Assembly (NCBI GenBank): GCA_965226695.1
Contig: OZ245405.1
Location: 310,001-374,000, forward strand
Length of the DNA: 64,000 bases
Source: CATOSD01 sp965226695
GTDB lineage: Bacteria > Chloroflexota > Dehalococcoidia > Lucifugimonadales > CATOSD01
Reading direction: 5' to 3'
Within the stretch, counting starts at the first letter, position 1. Each line of letters begins with the position of its first letter. The position numbers and the translations under genes were made by a program. Positions 43,228 through 51,258 of the stretch are shown piece after piece. The notes beneath the pieces are model-generated. The model made no database searches. It was not told the origin of the DNA and worked only from the letters and a program-made list of their open reading frames with translations.

Positions 43228-43237
43228 TAGGCGCGCG

Positions 43238-43531
43238 CTAGAAGCCAGACACTATCTCGCTTTCGAGGCTGAGCACCTCGAAGTCTTCGCGTCCTGACTC
43301 GATGTAGGCCAGCGCCTTGGCCAGCGCCTCGTCGGCGTGCCTGGCGTCGTTGGCCACGCAGACGACGCCGAGCGTGGCAAGCTGCCAGTTGTCGTTGTCG
43401 GCGACCTCGGCGATGGCGACGTTGAACCTGCCGCGCACACGCGAGCACAGCGAGGCCACCACGCGGCGCTTGCCCTTGAGACTGCGGTTGCCGTGCAGGC
43501 GCAACCTGACGGTGCCGACGCCTATGACCAT
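43238..43531 (-). CDS. DUF503 family protein (YlxP-like)
   Basis: A 97-residue protein with the family signature HGNRSLKGKRRVVASLCSRV followed by RFNVAIAEVADNDNW and VVCVANDARHADEAL. This family (YlxP in Bacillus) is often encoded near rbfA, truB or infB and is thought to act in ribosome maturation or RNA binding. Here it lies 24 bp downstream of hpt on the same strand. Function remains inferred. Confidence 0.88.
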   Translation of the reverse strand: MVIGVGTVRLRLHGNRSLKGKRRVVASLCSRVRGRFNVAIAEVADNDNWQLATLGVVCVANDARHADEALAKALAYIESGREDFEVLSLESEIVSGF

Positions 43532-43555
43532 GTCGCCCGTTCCTCCGCCGGCCGC

Positions 43556-44203
43556 CTACGGTAGCTCGGAGGTCGACAGCGTCGCCACGTAAGGAAGGTT
43601 GCGATAGCGGTCCCGGTAATCGAGGCCGTAGCCGACCACGAACTCGTCGGGGACCTCGAAGCCCACCCATCGCAGCGGCACCGGCACAGTGCGGCGGGAC
43701 TTCTTGTTCAGCAGCGCGCACACCTCCAGCGATGCCGGGCGCTTGAAGCCGAGATACTTCAACAGGAAGTCGAGCGTCATGCCGCTGTCCACGATGTCCT
43801 CGACCACGATCACGTGGCGGCCCGCGACGTCGGTGTCGATGTCCTTGACTATCTTCACGCCGGAGCCGCCGCGGCCGGAGTAGCTCGAAACGGCCATCAC
43901 CTCCACAACGGTGGGCACGTCCAGCGTGCGCATCAGGTCGGTCATGAAGCAGAGCGCGCCGCGCAGCACGCCTATCAGCACAAGGTCGCGGCCCCGGTAC
44001 TCCGCCGATATGTGGCTGCCTATCTCGCGCACCCGCCGGTCGAGGTCGGCGGCGGAGAACAGCACGCGGTCGAGACCGCGTGGAAGCCTGACGGCGGGCG
44101 GGGCCGAGAGCGGCGTCGTGGTGGCTACCAGGTCTCGTGTCGGCAGCGCGTCATCGGCAGGCAAATCAACCACCCCCTGGCGGCGCTTCGGGCGCGCCTC
44201 CAA
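43556..44203 (-). CDS. hpt: Hypoxanthine phosphoribosyltransferase
   Basis: A purine-salvage enzyme converting hypoxanthine or guanine with PRPP to IMP or GMP. The PRPP loop VIVVEDIVDSGMTL, the VLRGALCFMTDLMR segment and the C-terminal FVVGYGLDYRDRYRNLPYV are diagnostic. The catalytic domain is about 175 residues. The first 40 residues (Pro/Arg-rich) have no family counterpart, so translation may start later than TTG 44203, for example at GTG 44173. DUF503 follows in the same direction. Confidence 0.92.
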   Translation of the reverse strand: MEARPKRRQGVVDLPADDALPTRDLVATTTPLSAPPAVRLPRGLDRVLFSAADLDRRVREIGSHISAEYRGRDLVLIGVLRGALCFMTDLMRTLDVPTVVEVMAVSSYSGRGGSGVKIVKDIDTDVAGRHVIVVEDIVDSGMTLDFLLKYLGFKRPASLEVCALLNKKSRRTVPVPLRWVGFEVPDEFVVGYGLDYRDRYRNLPYVATLSTSELP

Positions 44204-44318
44204 AGACTCTTCCAGGGCAAAACCCCGAACCCTCGGCAGGTGGAAGTATCGCCCCGAGCGCCCCCAGCCGTCAAGTGGAGGCAGGTCGCCTGTAGCTATT
44301 CAGACCTGGCGCCGCCGC

Positions 44319-44348
44319 TTGACCCTTCCGGGGATGCTGCTCTATGCT
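44319..44348 (+). promoter_or_regulatory. Candidate promoter of the acyl-CoA ligase pair
   Basis: TTGACC (44319-44324), 18-bp spacer, TATGCT (44343-44348), 63 bp before the ATG. A ggaggag ribosome site lies at 44397-44403. Confidence 0.45.
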
Positions 44349-44411
44349 AGCGCTTGCTCGCGCGCGAGCACTTTGGCCGATCATCCCATCGAGCACGGAG
44401 GAGAATGCCCC

Positions 44412-45101
44412 ATGGCCCAGGACGACGCTGACGCCGGCGTGAACGCCGGGGGACGCCTGCTTAACGAGGTGGAGTCCAAGCGGCTGCTCTCGGAGGCGGG
44501 CATCAACACCAACGCCACCGAGCTGGCGCGTAGCCGCGACGAGGCGGTGCTGCTGGCCCGGCAGATAGGCCATCCCGTCGCGCTGAAGATAGCGTCGCCC
44601 GACGTCGTGCACAAGAGCGACGTCGGCGGCGTGAAGGTAGGCGTCTCCGGCGACGCCGAGGTGGCGGCGGCCTACGACGAGATAGTCGCGGCGATAGCCG
44701 CCGCTCAGCCGGGAGCGCGCGTCGACGGCGTGTCGGTGCAGGCCATGGCCGAGCCGGGCGTCGAAGTCATCATCGGCGTGTCGCGGGACCCGCAATTCGG
44801 GCCGCTGCTCATGTTCGGGCTCGGCGGAGTGCTCGTCGAGGTGCTGGGCGACGTCTCATTCCGAGTCGCGCCGCTCACCGAGCGCGACGCCGCCGAGATG
44901 GTGCGCGAGATCAAGGGCTACCCGATTCTGCGAGGCCACCGCGGCAGCCCGCCCGCCGACCTCGACGCCATCGAGCGCGCCCTGCTCGACCTGTCCCGAT
45001 TCGTGGACGCTCGCCCCGACGTGGGCGAGGTCGACCTCAACCCCATCATCGCGCACACGGAGGGTCTCACCGCCGTGGACGCGCGGGTGGTGCTGGTCTA
45101 G
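44412..45101 (+). CDS. ATP-grasp beta subunit of an ADP-forming acyl-CoA ligase
   Basis: A 229-residue protein of the ATP-grasp domain of acetate--CoA ligase (ADP-forming) beta subunits. Visible are EVESKRLLSEAGIN, the ATP-binding HPVALKIASPDVVHKSDVGGV, VIIGVSRDPQFGPLLMFGLGG and the C-terminal VDLNPIIAH. Together with the CoA-binding alpha subunit encoded 118 bp downstream it would interconvert an acyl-CoA and its acid while making or using ATP. The spacer between holds a degenerate palindromic repeat. Confidence 0.9.
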   Translation: MAQDDADAGVNAGGRLLNEVESKRLLSEAGINTNATELARSRDEAVLLARQIGHPVALKIASPDVVHKSDVGGVKVGVSGDAEVAAAYDEIVAAIAAAQPGARVDGVSVQAMAEPGVEVIIGVSRDPQFGPLLMFGLGGVLVEVLGDVSFRVAPLTERDAAEMVREIKGYPILRGHRGSPPADLDAIERALLDLSRFVDARPDVGEVDLNPIIAHTEGLTAVDARVVLV

Positions 45102-45131
45102 CGCTGCCGCTCCGCGCCTTAGCGACGTAGC

Positions 45132-45160
45132 CGTAGGGGCTGGTTTCAAACCTGCCCGTT
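45132..45160. repeat. Degenerate palindromic element (ggggctggttt / aaacctgccc)
   Basis: gtaggggctggtttcaaacc followed by tgcccgttg: the left arm carries T where the right arm requires C, an imperfect member of the family at 18031. Confidence 0.65.
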
Positions 45161-45219
45161 GTACTCCACATCGGCCGCCCTCGCGGACTGACGACAATTT
45201 GTAACTATCGGAGCCGACA

Positions 45220-46629
45220 ATGAACATCGACGTACAGAAGATGGACCGCGCCCTCAATCCCTCCACGGTGGCCGTCGTTGGCGACAAGCAGATCACCGGG
45301 TACATGTGGCTGAAGAACATGAGCACCTTCAACGGCCCGGTGTACTCGGTGCAGATCGACCCCAACGACATCCCCGGCATCGAGGCGATGGGCATTCCCA
45401 ACTACAGCAGCCTGTCCGAGATACCTGGCGACGTGGACTACGTCCTGGTCGCGGTGCCTCGAAGGGTGGCCCCGTTCGTGCTCAAGGACGCCATAGACAA
45501 GGGTGTCGGCGGCGTGGGCATGTTCACGTCGGGATTCGCCGAGACCGGCAGCGACGAGGGCATCGAGCTCCAGGAGCGCGTGACGCAGATGGCGCGCGAC
45601 GCCGGACTGGTGCTGCTCGGCCCGAACTGCATGGGGCTGTTCAACGCCGAGCTGGGCGTGCGTTTCTCGCAGGACCAGGTCGCCGGCGAGGGCGGCCCGG
45701 TCGTCTTCCTGTCACAGAGCGGCGGCCACGGCGGGGCCTTCTCGTTGGCGGCGCAGTCCAGCGGGGTCAAGCTCAACAAGGTCGTCAGCTTTGGCAACGG
45801 CGTCGTGCTCGAGAACGCCGACTACTTGGAGTACTTCGGGCAGGACGAAGCCACCGGATTCATCGCCATGTACGTGGAGAGCGTGCGAGACGGCCGCCGC
45901 TTCTTCCGGCTGCTGAAGGAGACCTGCCAGGTCAAGCCCGTCGTCATCTGGAAGGGCGGACAGACCGCGGAGGGCAAGCGGGCCACGTCGTCGCACACGG
46001 GCGCTATCGCCGAGTCCATGGACACCTGGGACGTGGTGATCAGGCAGGCGGGGGCGATCCGCGCCGACTCGATGCTGGAGACCGTGGACATACTCAAGGC
46101 GCTCACGACGTTCGCCCCGTTCACCGGCGACGGCATAGGGCTGACCGGCGGCTCCGGCGGGCAGTCGGTGTCGATGTCCGACGCCTTCAGCAAGGCCGCG
46201 CTTCGGGTGCCCATGCTCACGCGGGAGTCCTTCGACCGGCTGGAGGAGTTTTTCCAGGTGATAGGCGCGAGCTACCTGAATCCCGTGGACATGGGCGGCA
46301 TGAACCGCCCGATGATGGAGTCGATAGTGGACATACTGTCCGCGGACGCCAACGTGGACGTGGTGGTGATGCAGCTCAGCCCGCGCGAGCTGCTGCGTTC
46401 GGAGGAGCGCGGTGCGGCGCACGTGGAGGCGCTCAGCCGGGCGCGGGAGGCCACGGGCAAGCCGGTCGCCGCGGTGCTCTTTTCGTCCGACCCATACGGC
46501 GACGGCGAGGCGCTGAAGGAGCTGGACCTGCGCCTGCAGTCGGCGGGCATCCCCAGCTACCCCACCTACGAGCGGGCCGCCTTCGCGATAAAGAAGGTGG
46601 TGGACTACTACCGCCGCCGGGAGGGGTGA
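45220..46629 (+). CDS. CoA-binding alpha subunit of an ADP-forming acyl-CoA ligase
   Basis: A 469-residue protein with a CoA-binding Rossmann domain (LNPSTVAVVGDKQ), succinyl-CoA ligase-like domains (GLVLLGPNCMGLFN, VVFLSQSGGHGGAFS) and the phosphohistidine-bearing segment TSSHTGAIAESM. It lacks the ATP-grasp domain, which is encoded by the gene at 44412, so the enzyme is a two-subunit type. The acyl substrate is unknown. Given the CaiB and enoyl-CoA hydratase genes elsewhere in the window, growth on organic acids is plausible. Confidence 0.88.
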   Translation: MNIDVQKMDRALNPSTVAVVGDKQITGYMWLKNMSTFNGPVYSVQIDPNDIPGIEAMGIPNYSSLSEIPGDVDYVLVAVPRRVAPFVLKDAIDKGVGGVGMFTSGFAETGSDEGIELQERVTQMARDAGLVLLGPNCMGLFNAELGVRFSQDQVAGEGGPVVFLSQSGGHGGAFSLAAQSSGVKLNKVVSFGNGVVLENADYLEYFGQDEATGFIAMYVESVRDGRRFFRLLKETCQVKPVVIWKGGQTAEGKRATSSHTGAIAESMDTWDVVIRQAGAIRADSMLETVDILKALTTFAPFTGDGIGLTGGSGGQSVSMSDAFSKAALRVPMLTRESFDRLEEFFQVIGASYLNPVDMGGMNRPMMESIVDILSADANVDVVVMQLSPRELLRSEERGAAHVEALSRAREATGKPVAAVLFSSDPYGDGEALKELDLRLQSAGIPSYPTYERAAFAIKKVVDYYRRREG

Positions 46630-46653
46630 GGGGGGCTGGCCTTGCGTGTCACC

Positions 46654-46965
46654 TAAGAGCCTATCCAATGAGTCCCTTCCCCCTCGCAACGTGTGATGCA
46701 AATTAGATTTGTGGAACTACCACACAAGAGGCAGCTTGGTGTGGATAGCCGAGCTTGGTGGCCTTTTTTTGCGGTTTAGGCACCGCCTTCGACTCTGCAC
46801 AGCCCTAGCGCCCGCCAATTTGGCGGCTTTTGGTCCGAAAACCGCCCTAAACAGGCATATCGGCCACTTTAATATGCATCACGCGTTCGCAGGGGGAAGG
46901 TCAGCGCCTGCCCCGTACTTGATACGGGGATGGGGGTGATGAACGGGTTGTCGGATGGGCTCTTA
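46654..46965. mobile_element. 312-bp MITE-like non-coding element
   Basis: The terminal inverted repeats are taagagcctatcc (46654-46666) and ggatgggctctta (46953-46965), matching at 12 of 13 positions. A second inner pair, catcacgcg.. against cgcaacgtgtgatg, extends the symmetry. There is no coding frame. The interior holds a ggcggcttttgg/ccgaaaaccgcc hairpin and an inverted copy of the repeat found at 12985-13074. It lies between the acyl-CoA ligase and an antitoxin gene. Confidence 0.6.
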
Positions 46966-47018
46966 GTGCGATGATAGGGACACTGTAACCATCAGCCGCG
47001 AGCAAACTGGAGACGGCC

Positions 47019-47288
47019 ATGTTGATCAAGGGAGTGAGAGCCAGGTACTCGAAGGGGTCCCTCGTCCCCTTGCAGGGGTTGGACATCAAAGAAGGCGATG
47101 TCGTGACCATAAGCATCGAGATCGAGTCGCGGGAAGACCGCGCCGCGCGCATAGAGCGTGGCCGGAAGGCGATGAAGGCGGCGGCCGGCGGCTGGAAGGG
47201 CCAGCACGACGACCATAATGAACTGATACGCGAAATCTACCAGGCGCGGGTGGATGGCAGCAGGCAGAGCGGGTGTTGCAGACCTTGA
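47019..47288 (+). CDS. AF2212-like (DUF104) antitoxin
   Basis: An 89-residue protein opening LIKGVRARYSKGSLVPLQGL and DIKEGDVVTISIE, the beta-rich DUF104 antitoxin fold, followed by a charged helical tail that would bind the toxin. It overlaps the start of the adjoining PIN-domain toxin gene. The toxin is interrupted by a stop codon, so the antitoxin is probably no longer needed. ATG at 47019 is preceded by ggagacgg. Confidence 0.8.
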   Translation: MLIKGVRARYSKGSLVPLQGLDIKEGDVVTISIEIESREDRAARIERGRKAMKAAAGGWKGQHDDHNELIREIYQARVDGSRQSGCCRP

Positions 47289-47680
47289 TTCGCTATCTGG
47301 TAGATACCGACTGGGTCATCTATGCTCTTAACGAGATTCTCTCCTTCACCCATCGCCTTGAGGAACTGTTCGACGAAGGTATAGGAATAAGCATCATCTC
47401 AATGGCGGAACTGTATCAGGGAGTACTTTACTCTTACGACCCTTAAGCCAGCGAGTCGCGCCTGTCGGGGTTCTTGACTGGATACGACGTGGTTCAACTG
47501 GATGACGATATCTGCCGCACATTTGGGCGGGAAAGGGGCAGGTTGAGAGCGGCGGGAACCCCTATCGGCGACCTCGATCTGCTGATCGGTTGCACCGCGT
47601 TGAGGCATGGGCTCACCCTGCTGAGCAACAACCGCCGGCATTTCGGGCGGCTGGAGGGGCTGGACATCTTATCGGTGTGA
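47273..47680 (+). pseudogene. VapC-like PIN-domain toxin gene with an in-frame nonsense codon
   Basis: From GTG 47273 the frame encodes YLVDTDWVIYALNEI (first acidic residue), SIISMAELYQGVLYSYDP (second), then TAA at 47444-47446. The same phase continues ASESRLSGFLTGYDVVQLDDD and GDLDLLIGCTALRHGLTLLSNN (third and fourth acidic residues) to 47680. Reading through the TAA gives a normal PIN protein of 135 residues with all catalytic Asp/Glu in place. A single base change restores it. The C-terminal piece could be made from TTG 47474 but would lack half of the active site. Confidence 0.85.
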
Positions 47681-47757
47681 CTCGCCTGACTGCCGATGCG
47701 TAAGGCGCGCTTTCGCTAACCCTTGACGCGCTGGCAGATTCACTACGGCGTCCCCAA

Positions 47758-48405
47758 CTACCGAGCCACCATGGACGTGGAGCCGGCGAACTCCACTCCC
47801 GTTTGGGTGGAGTACTCGGCAAATGCCACTCGCTGCTCGGCAGGGAGAGTCTGCCAGACCGCGATAAACTCACTTAACATGTTCTGGCGATAGAACCGGA
47901 CTTCCTGTCTGTTTAACCCAAGATCGTCTATCGTCTGCAAGGCTCTTGCTCGGTCTTCGGAAGGCAGGCCAGCCAACGGGATAATTTCCCCAGTGGCGGC
48001 ATCGCAGTCAAAATAGCGTTCCGGGCGCTGCTGCTCGTTGACGGCGCTCGGGTCGACGTAGCCCGACTCCGGCCACTCGCCCTTCTTATAGTCTTCGTTG
48101 CATCTGCGGCAACTGAAAATCCAGTTGGCCCACTGGTAAGCTAGCTCGGGGAAGCGGTTCAGCGGCCGGAAATGGTCTACCGTGGGAGACTTTCCAGTGT
48201 CCTCCGCATCCCGCATACATCGGCGTTCGCAGTACCAACAGTTGCCGCCAGAGCGTTCGCCCAGCTTGACCCTGAACTCCCGCCAGCGTGAGTCTCCGGG
48301 GCGTTTCCTTATGCCGTCCCGGTAGCAATCAATCCAGCCTCGAGTGTATTGCCGGTCGTATCTCTGGACTCCGTCAGGCTCCGGTCCCCGGTCGATCCAC
48401 CGCAT
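47758..48405 (-). CDS. HNH endonuclease, PtuB-like (Septu-type defence)
   Basis: A 215-residue HNH nuclease. CWYCERRC, TVDHFRPLNRFPELAYQWAN and SCRRCNEDYKKGEWP supply the Cys zinc knuckle and the catalytic His and Asn of the HNH fold. This arrangement matches the HNH partners of AAA/ABC-type ATPases in Septu-like and retron-linked defence modules. It starts 6 nt after the ATPase gene stop on the same strand. Its likely role is to cut nucleic acid when the ATPase senses phage infection. Confidence 0.82.
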   Translation of the reverse strand: MRWIDRGPEPDGVQRYDRQYTRGWIDCYRDGIRKRPGDSRWREFRVKLGERSGGNCWYCERRCMRDAEDTGKSPTVDHFRPLNRFPELAYQWANWIFSCRRCNEDYKKGEWPESGYVDPSAVNEQQRPERYFDCDAATGEIIPLAGLPSEDRARALQTIDDLGLNRQEVRFYRQNMLSEFIAVWQTLPAEQRVAFAEYSTQTGVEFAGSTSMVAR

Positions 48406-48411
48406 CGCCGG

Positions 48412-49875
48412 CTAACAGCCGTCCTGCGACAGGTCGGACTGCCGAGACCGCAGGAAAGCCAGCATCATCTCACCGTAGCGCTTCCTCTGCTCCTCCAGCG
48501 GTGTGCTGCTGGAAATGAAGTCCTCGTTCACTTGGCGGCGCAGGTCGGCCAACTCCGCCGATTCGGCTTCGGTGAGGTCTTCCTTTCCCCGCAGTTCGCG
48601 CAGTCGGTTCGCCCGTTCAATCGTCAGTTGGTCGGTCGGCTCATCGACGCCCATGAAAGTGCGAAGAATCTCATCGGTCGTCCAGCCGATGATGTCTCGC
48701 TCGTTGGTGCTGGCCCTCACCACGCCCTCCGCATCCCGCTTGAGCATGTGCACCTGCCCCGCTCTCAGGCCGGCAACCACGAATGGCGAGTGTGTGGTGG
48801 CGAATATCTGCAGCGAGGGGAAGTGTTCCAGTAGCGCCGGGATGACTCTCCGTTGCCAGGTCGGGTGCAGGTGGTTCTCAATCTCATCGATCAGCAGGAT
48901 GGCCGGCTTCCCGTTCCAGCCACGAGCGAAGTCGTAGTGGTTTAGCATCTTGAACGCCAGCCACAGTATCCACGACAGGACCAACTGTGTCCCGGAGCTC
49001 AGGTCGCCGAGATAAATCCCCCTGGCGTCGTTCCAGTGAGGGTTCAGAGGCCTGTCTATGGGCCTGTCCGCCGGCCTTATGTGATGGAACGTCGGAGTGT
49101 CCGTGGTGGCGACGCCCAGCATTCGGTTTATTGATACGCCATCCAAGCCGGCCATCGGTTGGTTCTCAAGATCTTCCAGGCTCAGGCCGGTGGGGTAGTT
49201 CAGCGGCCTGTCCACGGCTATCACTTCCTCACATATAGACTTGGCGCAAGAATGGGATGCTTCGTTAATGCTCCAGAAGTGGAAAGCCTTGCGCTCGTCG
49301 GTCGGCAGGTCCTCTTGCCTTTCATGCTCGAACAACCTATTAGCCTTGTCGAACATCCTTTCGATGGCGGCAGCCAGCCTTGCTCCGCTGAACGGGCCGG
49401 ACAGCACTTCCTCTGGAGTCTCGCCGTAGGCGCCCAAGTCGCCCAACTCCGATACTTCAGGGAGTCCTTCTCTGATGGGACCAAGGTATATGACCGGCGG
49501 AGACGAACCAGAGCGATGGCCAGCGTCAGACAACTCCCTGTCCGCGCACAGCGCATTCCCCTTCACCCAACGTTCGAATAGGTGCTCTTCCTGACAGAGC
49601 GTCAGCTCCAGTTCGCGCGGGTACTGCTCCTCAAACATTAAGTACGAGTCCGCTTTGAACCAATCGCGGGAGCCGCTCCCTTTGTTGAAGTGCTCGTCGA
49701 TGGCCGATAGCAGCCTGCTCTTTCCGGACGCGTTCGGACCCACGAACACGTTAACGCGTTCGTCAAATCGAATGTCCACCGGCTCGGTGAACGGCGGCAC
49801 ATTGCCGTATCGAATCCTGGTTAGGCGCAAGTCAGAAACTCCCAGCGGCCATTGTAGCCACTTGCCAACTGGCAC
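48412..49875 (-). CDS. AAA/ABC-type ATPase, PtuA-like (Septu-type defence)
   Basis: A 487-residue ATPase of the AAA15/21 (OLD-like, SMC-related) group. Walker A is VGPNASGKS near residue 45, the signature-like GDLSSGTQLVLSW and Walker B ILLIDEIENHLHP lie in the second half, and the switch TTHSPFVV follows. The C-terminal 100 residues form a charged coiled helical tail. Paired with an HNH nuclease it fits Septu PtuA. TTG at 49830, preceded by gggag, may be the true start: residues before LRLTRIRYGNV look unconserved. Confidence 0.82.
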   Translation of the reverse strand: MPVGKWLQWPLGVSDLRLTRIRYGNVPPFTEPVDIRFDERVNVFVGPNASGKSRLLSAIDEHFNKGSGSRDWFKADSYLMFEEQYPRELELTLCQEEHLFERWVKGNALCADRELSDAGHRSGSSPPVIYLGPIREGLPEVSELGDLGAYGETPEEVLSGPFSGARLAAAIERMFDKANRLFEHERQEDLPTDERKAFHFWSINEASHSCAKSICEEVIAVDRPLNYPTGLSLEDLENQPMAGLDGVSINRMLGVATTDTPTFHHIRPADRPIDRPLNPHWNDARGIYLGDLSSGTQLVLSWILWLAFKMLNHYDFARGWNGKPAILLIDEIENHLHPTWQRRVIPALLEHFPSLQIFATTHSPFVVAGLRAGQVHMLKRDAEGVVRASTNERDIIGWTTDEILRTFMGVDEPTDQLTIERANRLRELRGKEDLTEAESAELADLRRQVNEDFISSSTPLEEQRKRYGEMMLAFLRSRQSDLSQDGC

Positions 49876-49959
49876 TCACATTGTAGCGGTACAACAACCG
49901 TTCCGGCAATTGCGCCCACGCCACTCTAACTGTCCAGACTTGGTGAGACGCGTGCTCTC

Positions 49960-49991
49960 AACCCTCACCCTCTCCCAGTCTTGGGAGAGGG
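49960..49991. repeat. Hairpin ccctctccca / tgggagaggg
   Basis: accctcaccctctcccagtc followed by ttgggagagggaa, the same dispersed hairpin type as 15000-15034. It lies upstream of the ATPase gene on the plus strand. Confidence 0.65.
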
Positions 49992-50640
49992 AACTACGCC
50001 CCAACGCACACCCCGACCGCACAACCTCCCTCACACCCAACCCATTCGCGCCCCCGCACCCCGAAAAAACGTCACTTTACCGCGCCACCCGTTCCCGGCC
50101 CTGCCTTATCCAACCCCACGCACGTTCCACGTCTTCCCCACGGCTGCGCCATTCCTCCCCACCAATCCGCCCCAATCCCGCAATTTCGACAGCCCTCTTG
50201 AAAGGCACGCACATCCGTGCTACCCTCGCCCACGCGAGGGACCGACCCCGCGGCCTGGAAATCCTACCCCTAAACTGGGGTTTACCCCCAGGCATCCTGA
50301 TATAGGCGTCCCTTGTGGGCGCCCTGTGGAAGCGAAGACACGGCCGGTCGACCTTGGCTCCACCCCCTGTCCTCCTCTGTCACGCGGCGCGACACTTGTG
50401 TCCCGACAACCCGCGCCAGCATTACAGATTCGCGCTGGACCGGCGACACCCTCAGCTAGGAGGCGCACAGAATGTCGCAGAAACGAACAGACTTCGCCTT
50501 CCCGCGAACCCTGTCCCCGTGGAAGCATGCCCTGAGCTTGCCGAATGGGCGGGGAGCGGGAACAACGGCGTTGGGCGCGCCTGGTAATCTGAAACAGGCT
50601 CAACGCCCCGCGGTCGCGTTACGCGCGGAGCCGCGCACGG
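49992..50640. other. Non-coding spacer with C-rich, G-poor strand and repeat remnants
   Basis: No gene recognised. From 49992 to about 50215 the plus strand is strikingly C-rich and G-poor. A taaactggggtttaccccca hairpin lies at 50271-50290 and a ggcgtcccttgtgggcgcc palindrome at 50304-50322, the latter resembling another dispersed element family. A gagcttgccgaatggg repeat motif lies at 50533-50548. No tRNA, RNase P, SRP or tmRNA motif was seen. Confidence 0.5.
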
Positions 50641-50642
50641 GC

Positions 50643-50648
50643 TATAAT
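50643..50648 (+). promoter_or_regulatory. lepB: Perfect -10 hexamer of lepB, close to the start codon
   Basis: TATAAT at 50643-50648 ends 12 bp before the ATG. No clear -35 (TTACGC near 50619) and no ribosome site are visible, so the transcript would have at most a few bases before the start codon. Confidence 0.55.
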
Positions 50649-50660
50649 GATACCCGTACC

Positions 50661-51248
50661 ATGAGAGAACTCCTCCGCGAACTTATCGAGACCGCCATTC
50701 TCGCGCTGCTGATCTTCCTCGCGCTGCAGTTCAGCATCCAGAATTTTCGCGTCCAAGGCTCCAGCATGGAGCCGACCCTCTGGGAGGGCCAGTACATCAT
50801 CGTCAACCGCCTCACCTACCTCAACTTCGCCTACGATCACCTGGAAGCGCTGCTGCCCGTCGTCGACTTGCGGACCGACGATGGGGCCGTGTTCCCGCTG
50901 CAGCCTCCCGAGCGCGGGGACGTCGCAATCTTCCGCTATCCCGAAGACCCCTCGCTCGACTTCGTGAAGCGCGTGATAGGCCTGCCCGGCGACACGGTGG
51001 CGATCGAGCACGGCCAGGTCTTCGTCAACGGCGCCGCCCTGAACGAACCCTACGTCTTGAACCCCGACTACCGTGACATGGAGGCCCGGCTCATCCCCGG
51101 CGGCTCCTACTTCGTGCTTGGCGACAACCGGCGCCGAAGCGACGACTCCCGCGACTGGGGCAACGTGCCCGCTGAGAACTTCGTCGGCAGGGCCTGGGTC
51201 ATATACTGGCCCTTCGGCAGCTTCGCCACCCTCGGCGCGGAAGGCTGA
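50661..51248 (+). CDS. lepB: Signal peptidase I
   Basis: A 195-residue membrane serine protease that removes signal peptides. One N-terminal transmembrane helix (TAILALLIFLALQFSI) is followed by the catalytic Ser in QGSSMEPTLWEGQ, the catalytic Lys in FVKRVIGLPGD and the box GDNRRRSDDSRDWG. ATG at 50661 fits the family start. The start codon follows a TATAAT by only 12 bp with no Shine-Dalgarno, suggesting leaderless translation. A 5'-3' exonuclease gene follows after 10 nt. Confidence 0.95.
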   Translation: MRELLRELIETAILALLIFLALQFSIQNFRVQGSSMEPTLWEGQYIIVNRLTYLNFAYDHLEALLPVVDLRTDDGAVFPLQPPERGDVAIFRYPEDPSLDFVKRVIGLPGDTVAIEHGQVFVNGAALNEPYVLNPDYRDMEARLIPGGSYFVLGDNRRRSDDSRDWGNVPAENFVGRAWVIYWPFGSFATLGAEG

Positions 51249-51258
51249 GCGCGCCTTC

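Noticed and set aside
49992..50640. Structured RNA gene (RNase P, SRP, tmRNA, 6S)
   Set aside because: Looked for diagnostic conserved motifs of each on both strands and found none. Only short hairpins of dispersed-repeat type are present.
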